In this document: in pieces, positions 46,666 through 60,840 of the stretch
Numbering within the stretch: the stretch's first letter is position 1
How the letters are laid out: each line of letters begins with the position of its first letter
Source of the DNA: Myxocyprinus asiaticus
Taxonomy: Eukaryota > Chordata > Actinopteri > Cypriniformes > Catostomidae
Assembly (NCBI RefSeq): GCF_019703515.2
Contig: NC_059374.1
Span: 18,955,095-19,019,094, forward strand
Direction: 5' to 3'
DNA: 64,000 nt
Made by a program: the position numbers and the translations under genes
Notes under the pieces: model-generated
The model's input: the letters and a program-made list of their open reading frames with translations, nothing else
The model's database searches: none
What the model was told of the DNA's origin: nothing

Positions 46666-47555
46666 AGCTGGTGGAAAAACTGAGAGGACACTCAGGCCGA
46701 GAATTGAGGGGGATTTTAATTATCACATCATAATATCAGTGTGTGTGTCGTGTGCATGTGATTGAGTGAATTGGTTTCTGTTGCTCTGTGTTAGTTATTT
46801 GGTCCAATGTGATGGGTCATAACATACTCAAGATGCTCATCATGAAGAGGGAGCTTACAGGGCTCAAAAATCCTCACAGTCAATGAATATGAACATCACT
46901 ATTAGGAAACCTACTAATTCAATTTAACTTTAATGTCAAGAATAAAAATGGTTCTTGATAAGAAGTGGAACTTAAAATGCTGCATAGAACCACTGAAGAA
47001 CTTCAACTTGAAGAATGTGAACTAGAATAGATCAATGCTCAAATTGTTCTTCGCACATCACATGATATTGTACACAGAGAAAACTCTGTACCGTGGTAAC
47101 ATTTTGATCTCTAAATAATCTGCTTAAGAGTTATTGTAATGCAACACAGTTTGACCATCATGTCTGTGACTCATGAATCCCACTCTTTTATTCTAGGCAT
47201 GATACATGGTCTCTGCTTTGATGAATGAAAAGACATAATCTTTTGTCAGTTCTCACAGGGCTGTGTGGGGAGGGGGTTCATATTGTGCTGATTGCTTTGC
47301 TGCTGTATGAGATGTTTTCTTGTGTGTTTGTTGTGGTGTTATTTTCTGCCCATTTCCTAATAATAATTTGTTTTTTATCAGCCCTCATTAAGTTTTCAGG
47401 ATTGAGGTGTGTGCTGCTGACTATTGCTCACACTTACACACTCCCTCAAGGTTCTGTAGGTATACTATTCCCACAGGTGTTCATTCTTTAAATAGAAGAG
47501 ATTTCTGTAGCCACAGGAAATGAACACTGTTTTGATGTACCACCCTACAATAATG
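45875..47555. other. intergenic stretch, nothing recognised
   Basis: No gene or named repeat. It contains a TG array at 46613-46664. The small open frame at 47225-47491 is leucine/valine-rich, has no known motif and is probably chance. Confidence 0.5.
46613..46664. repeat. TG microsatellite, about 52 bp
   Basis: An uninterrupted TG dinucleotide run. Confidence 0.95.
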
Positions 47556-47559
47556 TAGT

Positions 47560-47964
47560 TGTAACGTATGCTGGAACTGACAATGATGGCAATGACGAAG
47601 ATGAGATGAAGAACCCAAGTGCAGTTTATTTACAAAAGTGAATCCAAAACCCTAACTATAAACGTGATTTAACAAAAACATGAACGTGACATAAACTAGG
47701 CTTGACTATGGCTTGGCTTGGCAACAAAACAACATTCACATCCAATACTTGACAACTACACAATGGAAAACATGAGGCTTAAATACATGGACATGGGGGA
47801 ACATAAACCAATGAACAAACAGAACTGATAACAAGATAATTAAACAATAAACCAATGAAAACATGACACATGAACATGGAGGGAAAACAGGAATCACATG
47901 ACAAGGGAAACAGGAACTAAACATTTCAAAATAAAAGACATGAATCAACAGAATACACATGACA
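47560..47964 (-). mobile_element. solo LTR with 5-bp target duplication
   Basis: On the minus strand it begins TGTCATGTGTATTC and ends ATACGTTACA, giving TG...CA ends over 405 bp. It has a TATA-like ATGTATTTAAGCC at about 47788 and AATAAA near 47625, in the order expected of an LTR. GTAGT flanks it on both sides (47555-47559 and 47965-47969). There is no internal region, so it arose by recombination between two LTRs. The 5-bp duplication and CGTTACA end resemble the LTR element at 60841. Confidence 0.9.
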
Positions 47965-48194
47965 GTAGTATTCATTCATTGGTATAAAATGAGTGACAAG
48001 ACTGATGCCCCTGTGATATTTATTTGCTCTTCATAGTATGTGTTATATCTAATTACAGGTCACATAAACTACTACACATAGGGACTGTATCACTTAGATA
48101 TCATATAGAGACTGTGTCTGTTCCCTGAACTACCAAACACAAAACCCTCACTAAATCATTTAGAAAATGTTTTATTAAGGCCAAACTAAAAAAA

Positions 48195-51100
48195 AGATAA
48201 ACATCATATAAAGTTATGGCTACTAAACATTAGATCTCTTTCTACCAAAGCACTAATTGTAAATGAAATTATTACAGATCATGGTTTGGATGCGCTCTGT
48301 TTGACTGAAACCTGGCTTAAACTGGATGAATATATTAGTTTAAATGAATCTACTCCCCCAAGTTATTGTTATAAACACGAGCCTCGTCTGAAGGGTCGAG
48401 GAGGAGGTATTGCTGCAATTTACAGTGAAGTTTTTGGTCTTTCGAACTAATGATGCTTAATGTGACACCGTCAGATATAAATAAAAAAACTCTGTCGTCT
48501 TTTGCCCTTGCTACAGTATATAGATCACCCTGGCCTTACTCTGGTTTCCTTGGTGAATTTGCACATTTTCCATCTGATCTAGTAGTTAATGTAGATAGAG
48601 CTTTAACTGTTGGTGACTTCAACATTCACATAGATAATGAAAATGATACACTGGAATTAGCCTTTATCGATATTCTCAACTCACTTGGAGTCAGATAACA
48701 TGTGACAGGACCAACTCATCACCATAATCATACGCTAGATTTAATTCTGTCATATGGAGTTGATGTTGATACTATAGAAATTCTACCGCAGAGCGATGAC
48801 ATCTCAGATCATTACCTTGTCTCTTGTTTGTTGTGATCAGCTAATGTTACTCAATCTACACCATGCTATCGTTCAGGTAGAACTACTCTTTCGACCACTA
48901 AAGATAACTTCACCAATAATCTTCCAGATCTATCTCATACACTCAATAAGCCCCAAAGTCTAGAAGTCTAGCACTCTTGATAGTGTCGCCCCCCTTCGAT
49001 TAAAGAAAATTAAAGAAAAAAGCCTCGCACCGTGGTACAATGATCACACTCATGCTCTTAAGAGAGCAGCTCAGAAAATGGAGTGCAAGTGGAAGAATAC
49101 AAAATTAGAGGTATTTCGTGGTGCATGCAAGTATAGTGTCTGTAGCTACAGACAGGCACTTAAAGCTGCCAGGTCAGCATATTTTAGCAAACTCATAGAA
49201 AATAACCACAACAATCCTAGGTGTTTATTCAGTACTGTGGCTAAATTGGTTAGGAATAAAGCCTCAACTGAACCAGATATTTCATCGCTGCACAATAATA
49301 ATAACTTCATGAATTTCTTTACTGATAAAACTGAAATAATCAGAAATAAAATTGGAATAATGCAATCATCTGTCACAGTACCTCAGAAAACAGTGTCTCG
49401 TAATTTTTCTCACGAGCAACTTCATTCGCTGTCATAGGTCATGAAGAGCTAACAAAACTTAGCGAAACATCAAAAGCCACAACATGTTGTTATATCCAAT
49501 ACCAACTAAGCTCTTAAAAGAGGCATTCCCAGTAATCTCAGAACCTCTTCTTAATATTATTAACTCCTCGATATCCTTAGGACATGTCCCAAGAAACTTT
49601 AAAATGACAGTTATCAAACCGCTTAAGAAGCCACAACTTGATCCTGGAGAATTGGCTAATTATAGACCGATTTCAAATCTCCCGTTAATGTCGAAAATAA
49701 TAGAAAAGGTAGTGTCCCCCCAACTGTTAATTTCTACAGAGAAATAGTTTATATGAACAATTTCAGTCAGGATTTAGGCCCCTTCACTGTACAGAGACTG
49801 CACTTATCAGAGTTACAAATTACTTGCTCTTGTCATCTGATCGCTGCTGCATTTCTCTTCTAGTGCTTTTAGATCTTAGTGCTGCCTTCAACACGATAGA
49901 TCATGACATTCTTTTGAATAGGCTGGAGAATTATGTTGGCATTTGTGGACTTGCATTAGCATGGTTTAGGTCCTATTTAGCAGACCACTACCACTTTGTC
50001 TGTGTAAATGAGGAATTGTCAAACCAAACAAAAGTTAAGTATGGAGTGCCACAGGGATCAGTTTTAGGACCTCTGCTTTTCTCCTTGTATATGCTTCCCC
50101 TGGGAGATATTATCAGGAATCGTGGTATAAGTTTCCACTGTTATGCCAACGATACCCAACTTTATATTCCTTCAAAACCTGATGAAATTTCACAATTTCT
50201 CCAAATTAGCAGAGTGTATCAATGAAATCAGATTGGATGGCCAGAAAGTTCCTTCTACTCAATTCTTACAAAACAGAGGTACTAATTATTGGACAAAAAA
50301 CCTCTAAAAACAAGCCGCTAAAATATAATTTGACTCTCGATGGATGTACTGTTACATCATCTTCAACAGCGAAGAACTTAGGTGTTATATTTGATACCAA
50401 TCTGTCCTTTGAAAATCAAATTACCAATGTTTGTAGAATAGCATTCTTCCACCTAAGAAATGTTGCTAAATTATGACACATTGTTGCTGATGCTGAAAAA
50501 TTAATTCATGCGTTCATGACCTCAAGACTAGATTATTGTAATGCATTACTGGGAGGATTTCCATCAAGATCAATAAATAAACTTCAATTAGTTCAAAATG
50601 CAGCAGCCAGAGTGCTGACTAGAACCAAGAAATATGATCATATTAGCCCCATTATATTGCCGTTACATTGGCTACCTGTTAATTTCATATTAATTTTAAG
50701 ATTCTGTTAACAACGTACAAAGCTTTGAATGGTCTAGCTTCACAGTACATAAGTGACCTTCTACCACGCTATATTCCATCACATTCATTACGATCTCAAA
50801 ATTCTAACCTGTTAATAGTTCCTAGAATGTCAAAATCCACAAAAGGAGGTAGATCCTTTTCATATTTGTCTCCTAAACTATGGAATAGTCTCCCTAACAC
50901 TGTTTGAGATGCAGACACACTCACTCAGTTTAAGTCTAGACTAAAGACTCATCTATTTAGCCAGGCATACACCTAATTTATCCTTCAACTCACAATTAGG
51001 CTGCTTTAGTTAGGTCTGCCGGCACCAGAAACACTGATCATGATTTATAACTCTGCAATAAATTGAATGGCATCTATGCTAATATATCCCTGTCTCAACC

Positions 51101-51240
51101 TCGGAACTCCTATCCTGAGGTCACCAGAACCAGCTGGATCCAGCTCCATTCCTGCTTCATGTTGGACTCCACTGCTACGTGTCTCTGAGTGATGACAACT
51201 AAATGCAGCCGGTGCTCAGTACTTTTTAGTGCACATAAAT
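48195..51240 (+). mobile_element. L2/CR1-type LINE, degraded
   Basis: Coding segments appear in order in mixed frames. The endonuclease runs from about 48220 (CLTETWL; then VGDFNIHIDN near 48613; then SDHY near 48810). A linker follows at 49078-49437. The RT is at 49484-50476 ([39 protein letters not shown]). The post-RT segment is at 50516-50907 (SRLDYCNALL, AARVL, LPLHWLPV, KLWNSLP). These motifs are the standard fish L2 pattern. The 3' untranslated region runs to about 51240. Confidence 0.87.
48220..50934 (+). pseudogene. LINE endonuclease / reverse transcriptase, inactive
   Basis: The catalytic RT motif is YAND at 50142-50153 where active enzymes have YADD, so one of the two metal-binding aspartates is lost. 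There are also stops at 48447, 48696, 49435, 49745, 50223, 50474 and 50708, and frame changes between blocks. The N-terminal part before the endonuclease was not found. Confidence 0.85.
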
Positions 51241-51244
51241 CTGC

Positions 51245-52215
51245 ACTTTTGTAAAGTATAATTAAGTAAAGAAGTATAGTTTAAACTGAACAGGCTCCAA
51301 GTTCACCAGAGGTAACACAAATCACCCTAAAGGTGACTTCACACAAATCACAACTATTAACCAGGTACAACAAAACAAAAACACTAGTCATAACAATGAA
51401 AACTATATACCTTTTTTAAATAACAATTTACTTTTCTACATAAATTCCCTTTTTTTGATTAAACCTGCATAATTGATTCAAGCACAAGGGCTTATGGGTA
51501 TTCCACACAGCCTCAATTTTGTACTTGATCATTTTGAGTTAGTAGTACTAAGTTTAAAGAATGTAAATATTTGAGTTATGATTCCAAAATGTGACATTTC
51601 AAGTACTGTGTAATTAGGACTACTTAAATGTTTTTATTAATGACAACTTAGGGTTTAGATAGTAACGGTAACTTAATTAAAACTAGTAAGAATAGTAAAA
51701 AAAAAAATTAAGCTTAAGTTGAGTAAACTTTTTTGGGAGATAACTATTAGTATTCACAGTGTATGATAAGGTGCAGTTTCTACTTAGCTAGTGATTAATT
51801 TAAAAGAAAGACCACCATTGCCTCTGAATGTAGAAATTACATTTCTGTTCAGTTTTGATTTTTTTATTCATTTTTGGGTGTTAATCAACTTCGGTCACTT
51901 TTAGCACTATAGACATCTTGAAAGTCTCGTTAAAACATTTTTCATTCTCTTACTGTTTTTTGTTTGTTTGTTTTTTTCTACTAACAATGCCAAACAGTAT
52001 GTACATGCATTACAGGAGAATTCTTTCATTTTTTTCTGTAATTTTTGAAAAGTCACACCACAGTCTCATTTCCACCACATCTCAAATTCTGCATTGTGTT
52101 TAAAAGAATTATGTGGTGGAAATGACGGTGATGGAAATTACATTTTTTTATTTATTTTTTTTTATAAAAAGACTGACACTTTTGTCTTTTTAAGGCTTAT
52201 ATCATAGCTAATATT
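51245..52215. other. intergenic stretch, nothing recognised
   Basis: AT-rich, no gene or repeat family assigned. Confidence 0.5.
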
Positions 52216-52218
52216 TTA

Positions 52219-53731
<1,513 letters not shown>

Positions 53732-54119
53732 TATGTATCCAAAATACACAGTTAAATTATATTTTTTATATTTTAAATTGATAAAATATTCTGCCCTCAA
53801 GTGATATGTACCTTGAATCACTTATTTCATCTCAAGCATGCTCTTCACTGACATATTTGTCAACTTGGTTAACAAGTAGGCCTACACTAACTTTTGAAAA
53901 AATTTTATAAGGTGCAAAATTGTTGGGTGTAGTGGAAATGACACCGCAACTGTGGGACAGTAAATTTTGAAAAACTGATAGAAATCATTTTCACACAAGT
54001 ATTGAAATAGTTTATGGTTATTTCACTCTTTGTTTACCTTATCGTAGTTTAAAGTTTGTAATAGATAGATGGATGGATGCCTCCTTGATAATCTGACATG
54101 CCCTGGTAACTCCAGTTTT

Positions 54120-54826
54120 CTGGATCTCACCTGCGGCTGTGGGTGAATGGCTGGACTCAGTTGACTAATCATCACTCGAGCGCTTAGTCAAGTCGGTCTT
54201 TGAGTGTGTTCAATGGGTTAATTCATGCCGTATGTGTGAGGAGAATACACTTTCTGCTTCTTTATCATAGGAACCAACATATTCTTTGTCGTGACTGGTT
54301 ATGCCTCCCAACAGCTCGCGGGAAACAATATCCAGCTGCTGATTTGACAGAGATGTTTATTGATTGTGGCGCAATTGCCTGTGATTTATAATGCTCGCGT
54401 GTGTGGCAGTTGAAAATCTATGAGCAGCTTTGGGTATTTTCAACCACGCGAATCAATAACAGGAACTATGAGCTGGAACTGTCTGAAGATCATGGAAGTA
54501 CTGAAGAATCTAGGGGGTCATTAAAACTGATTGGAGTTAGAGGAAAAGTCCTACTGGTTTTATTGCTTTTTGTTGCAAGTCGGACGTGTTTTTCGGATAA
54601 TAATATTCGAATATTTAAGGAGCCCTGTCCACTCGATCGCATCTGATGGCTAAAAATAATAGAGTATTTAATCGCGAATTATGTCGAGAGCTGGCGAATT
54701 GCCCTCCTAATTAACCAACAAGAATTTATGATCGCGGATTTCTGTGTCGCGATCATTTGGATTCTAGCGAAATCTGCGCCGATCAACGGGATTTGAGCGA
54801 TCACTTTCAAAGCATAACCATTAAAG
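54120..54826 (+). promoter_or_regulatory. candidate CpG-rich promoter and noncoding first exon of the next gene
   Basis: This block is much richer in CpG than its surroundings (for example TCGCGAATTATGTCGAGAGC, ATCGCGGATTTCTGTGTCGC), has no recognised repeat, and ends in a strong donor, TTAAAG|GTAAGAG, at 54826/54827. A TATA-like ATATTTAAGG lies at 54611-54620, with possible initiation about 30 bp later. The open frame 54401-54646 has a hydrophobic stretch (GKVLLVLLLFVA) but no known relative. In mouse, Caln1 lies just beyond Tyw1 in the same orientation, so the exon could be caln1. No calneuron coding sequence is in the window, so this is inference. Confidence 0.4.
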
Positions 54827-54839
54827 GTAAGAGCGTGTG

Positions 54840-55805
54840 TTTGAGAGTTTATAAATCCAATATCTGAAGTAAATTTCTGCAATAGGGGCAGGATGGTTTC
54901 ACCCAATTTTTTTTTTTTTTTTTTTTTTACAGTTTTGCACCTGTTGTGTTAATGTAGGCTATTCATATTTTCAATGACTTAAGAGTCAGTTAGGTGGAAG
55001 ATTTATGATTAAATACTGTTTAATAGTATAATGGCTTGGATAATGTCTTAATTTTTATATTCACTAGTCTTATTGCTGCTTTTAAATATCACGTAAAAAT
55101 ACCCATACAGAAATCTGAAATTGATTAAAATTATTGCCCATATATTTGAGCATATATGTAGGCTACATATTCAAATTACAGTAGTGTTTTGGAAAATGTT
55201 ACATATTTGAAAACTGATTTTTTATATTTTGAAATATGTTGATATTTCATATAAATGAAAACCATATATTGACATTTCTTATGTGTTGCATATATTTCAT
55301 ATATTTCTGTATGGGTAACATGTAAAAAACATGATTGATTATTTATATATATATACACAAACACACACTGTATATTTAAATGTCCATTAACTTTAGTGTT
55401 GTCAATTACCTATCATTACCTATAAAATGCAAAGTAAGCAGTGTTTAATGGCAACACAATAGTTTGCTATGGCTGTTTACCTCCAAGATTTTCTTTGAAC
55501 TGCAAGATCATTGTAATCTACAGTAACTTGCTGTTCTACACAAACACTGCCATCCAAAATGTGTGCAATGCACAAACAACATTACGTATAATGCATTAAT
55601 GGCACTCCTGTGGCAGTTTTCCGGGCAAATTATCCACCCTAGTCTAATTTGACAAGTCAGGTGGCGCCCAACCAACACCCCCCAATCCCTCCACCACCCT
55701 TCTGCATGAAAAAATGATGCACATTCGAAAAATATGACAACCTGGAGGAGCGGTGTAAAGTTTATACACAGAGAGGGCTGGCCTGAGGGGCTGGTCAGCA
55801 GTGTG
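54840..55805. other. probable intron or intergenic stretch, nothing recognised
   Basis: It contains a poly(T) run at about 54906-54929 and ATATATTTCATATATTTC-type text near 55140-55350. No exon was recognised. Confidence 0.5.
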
Positions 55806-55812
55806 TCGGAGC

Positions 55813-55814
<2 letters not shown>

Positions 55815-55851
<37 letters not shown>
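55815..55851. repeat. TG microsatellite
   Basis: A TG run ending at GTTCTCAG, which could double as the polypyrimidine tract of a splice acceptor. Confidence 0.9.
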
Positions 55852-55853
<2 letters not shown>

Positions 55854-55858
55854 CTCAG

Positions 55859-56287
55859 TGAAGCTGCAGTGGCACAGCTGCTAGTGTCACCGAGCCACTG
55901 TTGAGTCCACCGATGTCTGATGCCAGAGTGTGACATGAGGGGGAGATGAGGGACTGGCTGACTTTGTGACTGGCTAATGTAATGAATGAATAAATGAGTG
56001 ACTACCTGCTCCAAGCTGCTGAAATATTAACTAGGGATTTCTGGGCACTCAATGCTGCTCGGCCGGAGGACCAGCCGTGGGACGTAGTCTGGCTGTGGTA
56101 CCCTGGGACAGGCTGCTGCTGTGCTCCGAACTGGAGTGTGCCGTTAGATGGAGGTCTCCGATCTGGATCCGGACCCTCGGGCGGAGGGGTCTGAGGGTGA
56201 GGGGTCGTGTGTCCCGAGTAGTGGTGGGGACAGCCCTGGGAGGGAGCCGGTTGTGCTTCAGTACCCTGTAGAGTATGATCAGCACGG
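55859..56287 (+). other. possible second exon of the gene starting near 54.6 kb
   Basis: A GC-rich segment lies between an acceptor-like TGTTCTCAG (55857-55858) and a good donor CACGG|GTAAGC (56288). No frame is open across its whole length and neither strand shows a known protein motif, so if it is an exon it is probably 5' untranslated. The minus-strand proline-rich frames at 56002-56327 look like by-products of GC-rich composition. Confidence 0.25.
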
Positions 56288-56776
56288 GTAAGCAACAGCA
56301 GGGCTGCAGGGATGCTAATGCAGTCAAGTTCTTTTTTTTTTTTTTTTGTTGATTTATATTATCTATTCTTCATGTTTAATTTTTTTGTTTCCTGTTGTCA
56401 TTTCTTTACTTAGTAGTATGGGTTGGAGATATACTGCTCTGATTTTCCTGCTTTGGCATGTGTGTGTGATCACTTGCTTGTGAAACTATTTTTATTGATT
56501 TTAATAACTTAATGTCTTTTATGTTTGAGTCTGTCATTCATATCGTAGTCTTTTAAGAGGTTAGAGCTGAGAATATTGGGCTATTTTGACATGATATGGT
56601 GTGACACATTGACAGTACTAGACTTCTTTGTGGGTGACTTTTGGAGAACAGTGTCCTGTGATTAGATTATAAGGATGCAGACCTTTTGTGGTTTATTTAA
56701 CCTTTTTTTTTGTTCAACTATATCTTGTGGTTTAAGGCAGTTTTTCCTTAAGAATAATAATCTTTTTGTAATTTAA

Positions 56777-58920
56777 AGGGGTCATGTCATGAGAAATCAA
56801 ATTTTCCTGGATATTTTGACTAGGGCTGTGAATCGATTACATTTTCTAAAACCGATTAATCACACAGTTTTCTGTGATTAATCGCAATTAACCCTTTCGC
56901 ACGTACGATCAAACCGGTGTGATTACACTAGGCTGGGCTCAGACGCGTACGATCAAACTGGTTTGATCTGCATTCATGTTGCTGTTTACCAGCAAAATTG
57001 GTTGTCATAATGACTGAAGTGGTTGTCGTAATGAACCAGCTGCTCAAATAGTCTTTTCAAAATCACAATATCTTTATTTTTATGTTTCAAACGTTCAAAC
57101 AATCGCTAAATAAAAGTATAAAGTCGTTACCGTCGGAGAGCACAGTTTAGATGCAGTGTTACGGCCATGTTTTCTGACATCAGAGAATATACAAACTAGT
57201 CAGTCCACTCAAGCCTTGTCCCATGCCGTCCATCACAACCACTTCCGGGGCTGGGAGAGTGGAAGGGCTAGGTTTTTAGAACTTTCTATGATCTTCCTTT
57301 TGTATGCTTCTATCACAATACAAACTCTGAATCCCATCTTGCATTGCAACGAAAATATGGTGGCACACACAGCCGGTGTCATGATGAATTGAGTCCACCC
57401 GGTAAATCGAGTCCCCATGGGGATAACTGTTTGTAATGTCTGAGCAAAAACCTATCATGTTATCGGTATAGCATGTCATTGAAGTCTAGGCTAACTGAAA
57501 ACACAAACAATGACACATCTTTAACTTCACAACCTATAACTTCAGTTACATACTATTATGTGTAACTTATGGTTTAAAAGTCATTGAATGTCGTATTTCA
57601 AAGTTATATCGACATGCATCATAAAACGATTTTAAAGGATTTCTACTGTGGCAGTGAATATAGTACCCATTAATAGGTCCCTCAGCCAATGGAATTGCTG
57701 TGACATCAGAGGGAGTCCCGATTTTCAGAGGGGACTCTATTTCTCACGACACCGACAAATGCATTCGCAATCGCATCTTATCTATCATAATCAATCATTA
57801 TAAACTTCTAAAAACCACATTATATGTTTGATAATATATAATCTGATCTTTAGTGCACCCGCTGTGATTTAATCTGTCTTACAGTGCATCTTCTGTAAAG
57901 TGTAAGGCAAGATTTATTATAATTACATCAAAGAACTCACGCTGGGAGATCTGTCCGTACAGGAGAAACTCACGTGCGAAAAGGTTAATCATGGTACACT
58001 AAAACAGACATTAAAATATAGTCATAAATATATTTACTTTACACTTTGTCTCAAAGAACTTGGTTAGTCATTTAATTATTTAAATATGTGCATAAAATGT
58101 AAATTTTATGTGGATAGTTAATTAGACAAATTTTTACAAGTATAAATCTTTGAAACCGGTGTTTGTTTACATGCCGTAAAATCAGTGGAAATGCTGTAAT
58201 TAAAAGTTGAACAAAATCTTTTGCTTGCTGTATCTCTCCCACACTTGGCTCACCACTTGCGGGTGAAGTCTCCATTCTCTGTACTGTAAATCTGCTCCCG
58301 TGTTTATTATGCCTGGGACATGCATCGCACTTAATGAACAAGCAGTCGTGCATTGCTCAAAACAATCAGTTTCTGTGCTAGGATGTGCAGTCGAGTTGAG
58401 CTTGTACCTTCTGGAAATTTATATATGTACATTTTATCCACAGGAAGAGAGGAAAAACATTAGTGAAGTTTCAGGAAGGGAAAAAAAAAACAGATACTGC
58501 ATTAATTGTGAAATGTTTTAACACGTTAAACAGTCAGCTATTAATTGCAGAAATTAATGCGTTACATTTCTCAGGCCTTATTTTGACATCCTTGTACTAT
58601 TTGAGGTCCTTGTACTATAAAAACATACTATAAGTTTCAGAACTCAAAACTTTCACTTCAGTCCGGAAAGAGCATTTAGAGTGCTTGTGCTTCAGATATG
58701 TTAACCAATCATAACACAGTGGGCATGTATATTGAAGTCTTAAAGGGGATAGCACAGAAAACGGAGTGTTTCAGACAGAGGGACAAAAACAGGGTAAAAA
58801 AGTTAATTTAATACTATATAATGACTGTTTTTTTTGTGCAAAAGCCTTTAATAACATTATATGTGAAGCTCAAGGAAAACAATAAAGTAAAAAAAAATAA
58901 ATAAATAACATGACCCCTTT
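56777..58920. mobile_element. TTAA-type element (AGGGGTCATG ends), interrupted
   Basis: The left end AGGGGTCATGTCATGAGAAA follows TTAA (56773-56776). The right end, AACATGACCCCTTTTA, is its inverted partner, although the final TTAA is eroded to TTTTAG. A hAT-like element splits it at 56821-58579, leaving only about 45 bp of the left end. The right part (58588-58920) keeps the family text CTATAAAAACATACTATAAG and CAGAACTCAAAACTTTCACT. Confidence 0.8.
56821..58579. mobile_element. hAT-like element nested in the TTAA element
   Basis: An exact 8-bp target duplication ATTTTGAC (56813-56820 and 58580-58587) flanks it. The ends TAGGGCTGTG and, in reverse, AAGGCCTGAG are imperfect inverted partners. 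Both ends carry ATTAATCGCAATTAA-type AT-rich repeats. The 1.76-kb interior has no recognised transposase. Confidence 0.82.
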
Positions 58921-58924
58921 TAGA

Positions 58925-59860
58925 TTTGTACTGTGTGACACATCTAACCTCCTTTATTCCTGCACATTTTTGCTTGTATTTATGATTGCAATTCGAAAAG
59001 TCTGAAGAATGTATGCATTAACTACCTTTTTTTTTCTGAGAAATGTAAGTGTTGTGATGTGGTACTGTTTTGGACTGGAAAGTTTTGCCCTCAGTTGAAC
59101 ACAACTGAGTTAGAGCTTGTGATCAATGCTGCCGTTATCTCTTACTCTTTGTGTACGGATATTCCATTATCCCTATTGAACATGACATTCAAAATGCATT
59201 TCCTGTTTGCATAGGCTGTTGAAATCAGATGTCAAGCAGTGCCCTTCAATGTGATATTCTTAATCTAAAATTATTGTAAACAACATTGTTCTGATTGTTG
59301 TATAAGGATTTTACATGCAGTTTTTATGACCTAATATTAAGTAAGAAAGTACATGGAAGATTTGTTCTTTTAATTAATGATTTTTAACACCTCAGGACCA
59401 AGTGAACTGCAAAAAAGCTTAAATGCAGTTAAAAATGGGAAATCTTAAAACACTTTCCTTTCAAAGGGTAGCATATTAACTGATGAACAACATTTTCACT
59501 TATAGTTTTGCCAGCTGCACTCAAGTTTGGGTTTATAAAGTTGTCATACATTCTTAGCAGTTGAAAAGCATGATAGTTTCTTTAGTGAGATGGCAGGTAA
59601 ATTAGTCATGATGTCCCTCTTGGTAACCCAGTCTGTCAGTCATGCAACGGTAGGCTCTACTCCAGGGAGTCTGCTGAACGATGGCTTCTGAACAACAATA
59701 AAAAATGCATAGAAACAAGAACAAAGACACTCATGTTTTTGCAGCAAACTTGTTTTATCTGAAAGTCTTCGCTTACAGGTCATTGAAGAATGTCTCGTAG
59801 AATTTAGTTAAAAGGAAATTGTTTTGGACTTCAATGCTAATTATGTCATTAACCATATAG
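58925..59860. other. intergenic or intronic stretch, nothing recognised
   Basis: AT-rich, with no exon, RNA gene or repeat family identified. Confidence 0.5.
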
Positions 59861-59862
59861 TA

Positions 59863-60415
59863 CACTGGGGTTCAAAAGTCTTGAGTCCACTTGTGTAAAT
59901 GTTTCTATTTTGCATTTTTCTTATTTAATACATAAGTTTCTTTCAAAACAAATTATATTATCAGATTAACAATTTGAGTGAAAACTTGATTTGGAAAAAT
60001 TAACATGAATTTTAGTTTTTTTTTTTTTTTGTACTATTAGTTTTTAATATGTCCCTCTTTTGCTTTTATGACAGCATGCACTCAAGTTGGGATGGACTGC
60101 ACAAGTTGCAAAACCTGATGATCCATGTTATCCAGCATGATTTAAGAATGTTCCAAAAAGCATCTTGTATGGAAGCAAGAAAATCAAATTTTTTTTATAC
60201 AAAGGAGTTCACTATTTAATGTGCAAATTTTCTTTGATTTAGATTAATTTGATTAGTGACCAATAGAAATAGTACAGAATCTTTAATATTTATTCACGTC
60301 ATAATGTTTCTTTGATTGAAATATTTCAAAATCCTAAAACTTTGTTTATTTCCAGGTTTAAATTAGGTTTTGAATCCCAGATTTTCAGTGGACTCAGACT
60401 TTTAAACCCCACACC
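59863..60415. mobile_element. Tc1-derived short element
   Basis: The left end CACTGGGGTTCAAAAGTCTT and the right end GACTTTTAAACCCCACACCA are inverted partners, extended by GAGTCCAC and GTGGACTC. A TA precedes the left end. The 550-bp interior retains degenerate inverted text but no open transposase frame. Confidence 0.75.
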
Positions 60416-60840
60416 ACTGAGGGCGTTTATTTTTCAGTAATGACTGGCTGACTGTACTGTACATTATTTCGCATATTAAATGGCTACTTGCCAAATAAAT
60501 AAATACATGGACATGAAATATTGATTTGAGTTAAGCTTACTTGTTGAGACCGTGGAGTGATACTAGAGACAGAAAACGAGCTTTGTAAAAAACATAGATT
60601 GCCTGGATGAGTTGTCATTTATAGAGGGTTGTTATGGACAATGATCATTATTCTGAAATATGCTGAATGCCACGATTAAACAATTAGAATCAAGAATTTT
60701 AGAGGGCCGGTACATTATAATATATGCAGTGAGTTAGGCAGTTGTAAAGTTAATCATGTTTGTGTTTGCATGTAAACTATTAGTTACCTTGATTTATGAG
60801 TTTTCCGAGAGATACTTTATAACACCATGTGTACACCTAT

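Noticed and set aside
47225..47491. Hydrophobic 88-residue open frame that could be a small membrane protein
   Set aside because: AT/T-rich sequence readily gives Leu/Val/Phe runs. There is no promoter, splice or conservation evidence in the sequence.
55508..56014. 168-residue minus-strand open frame with His/Thr repeats
   Set aside because: Its central part is the TG microsatellite read as His-Thr codons, and the rest shows no conserved motif.
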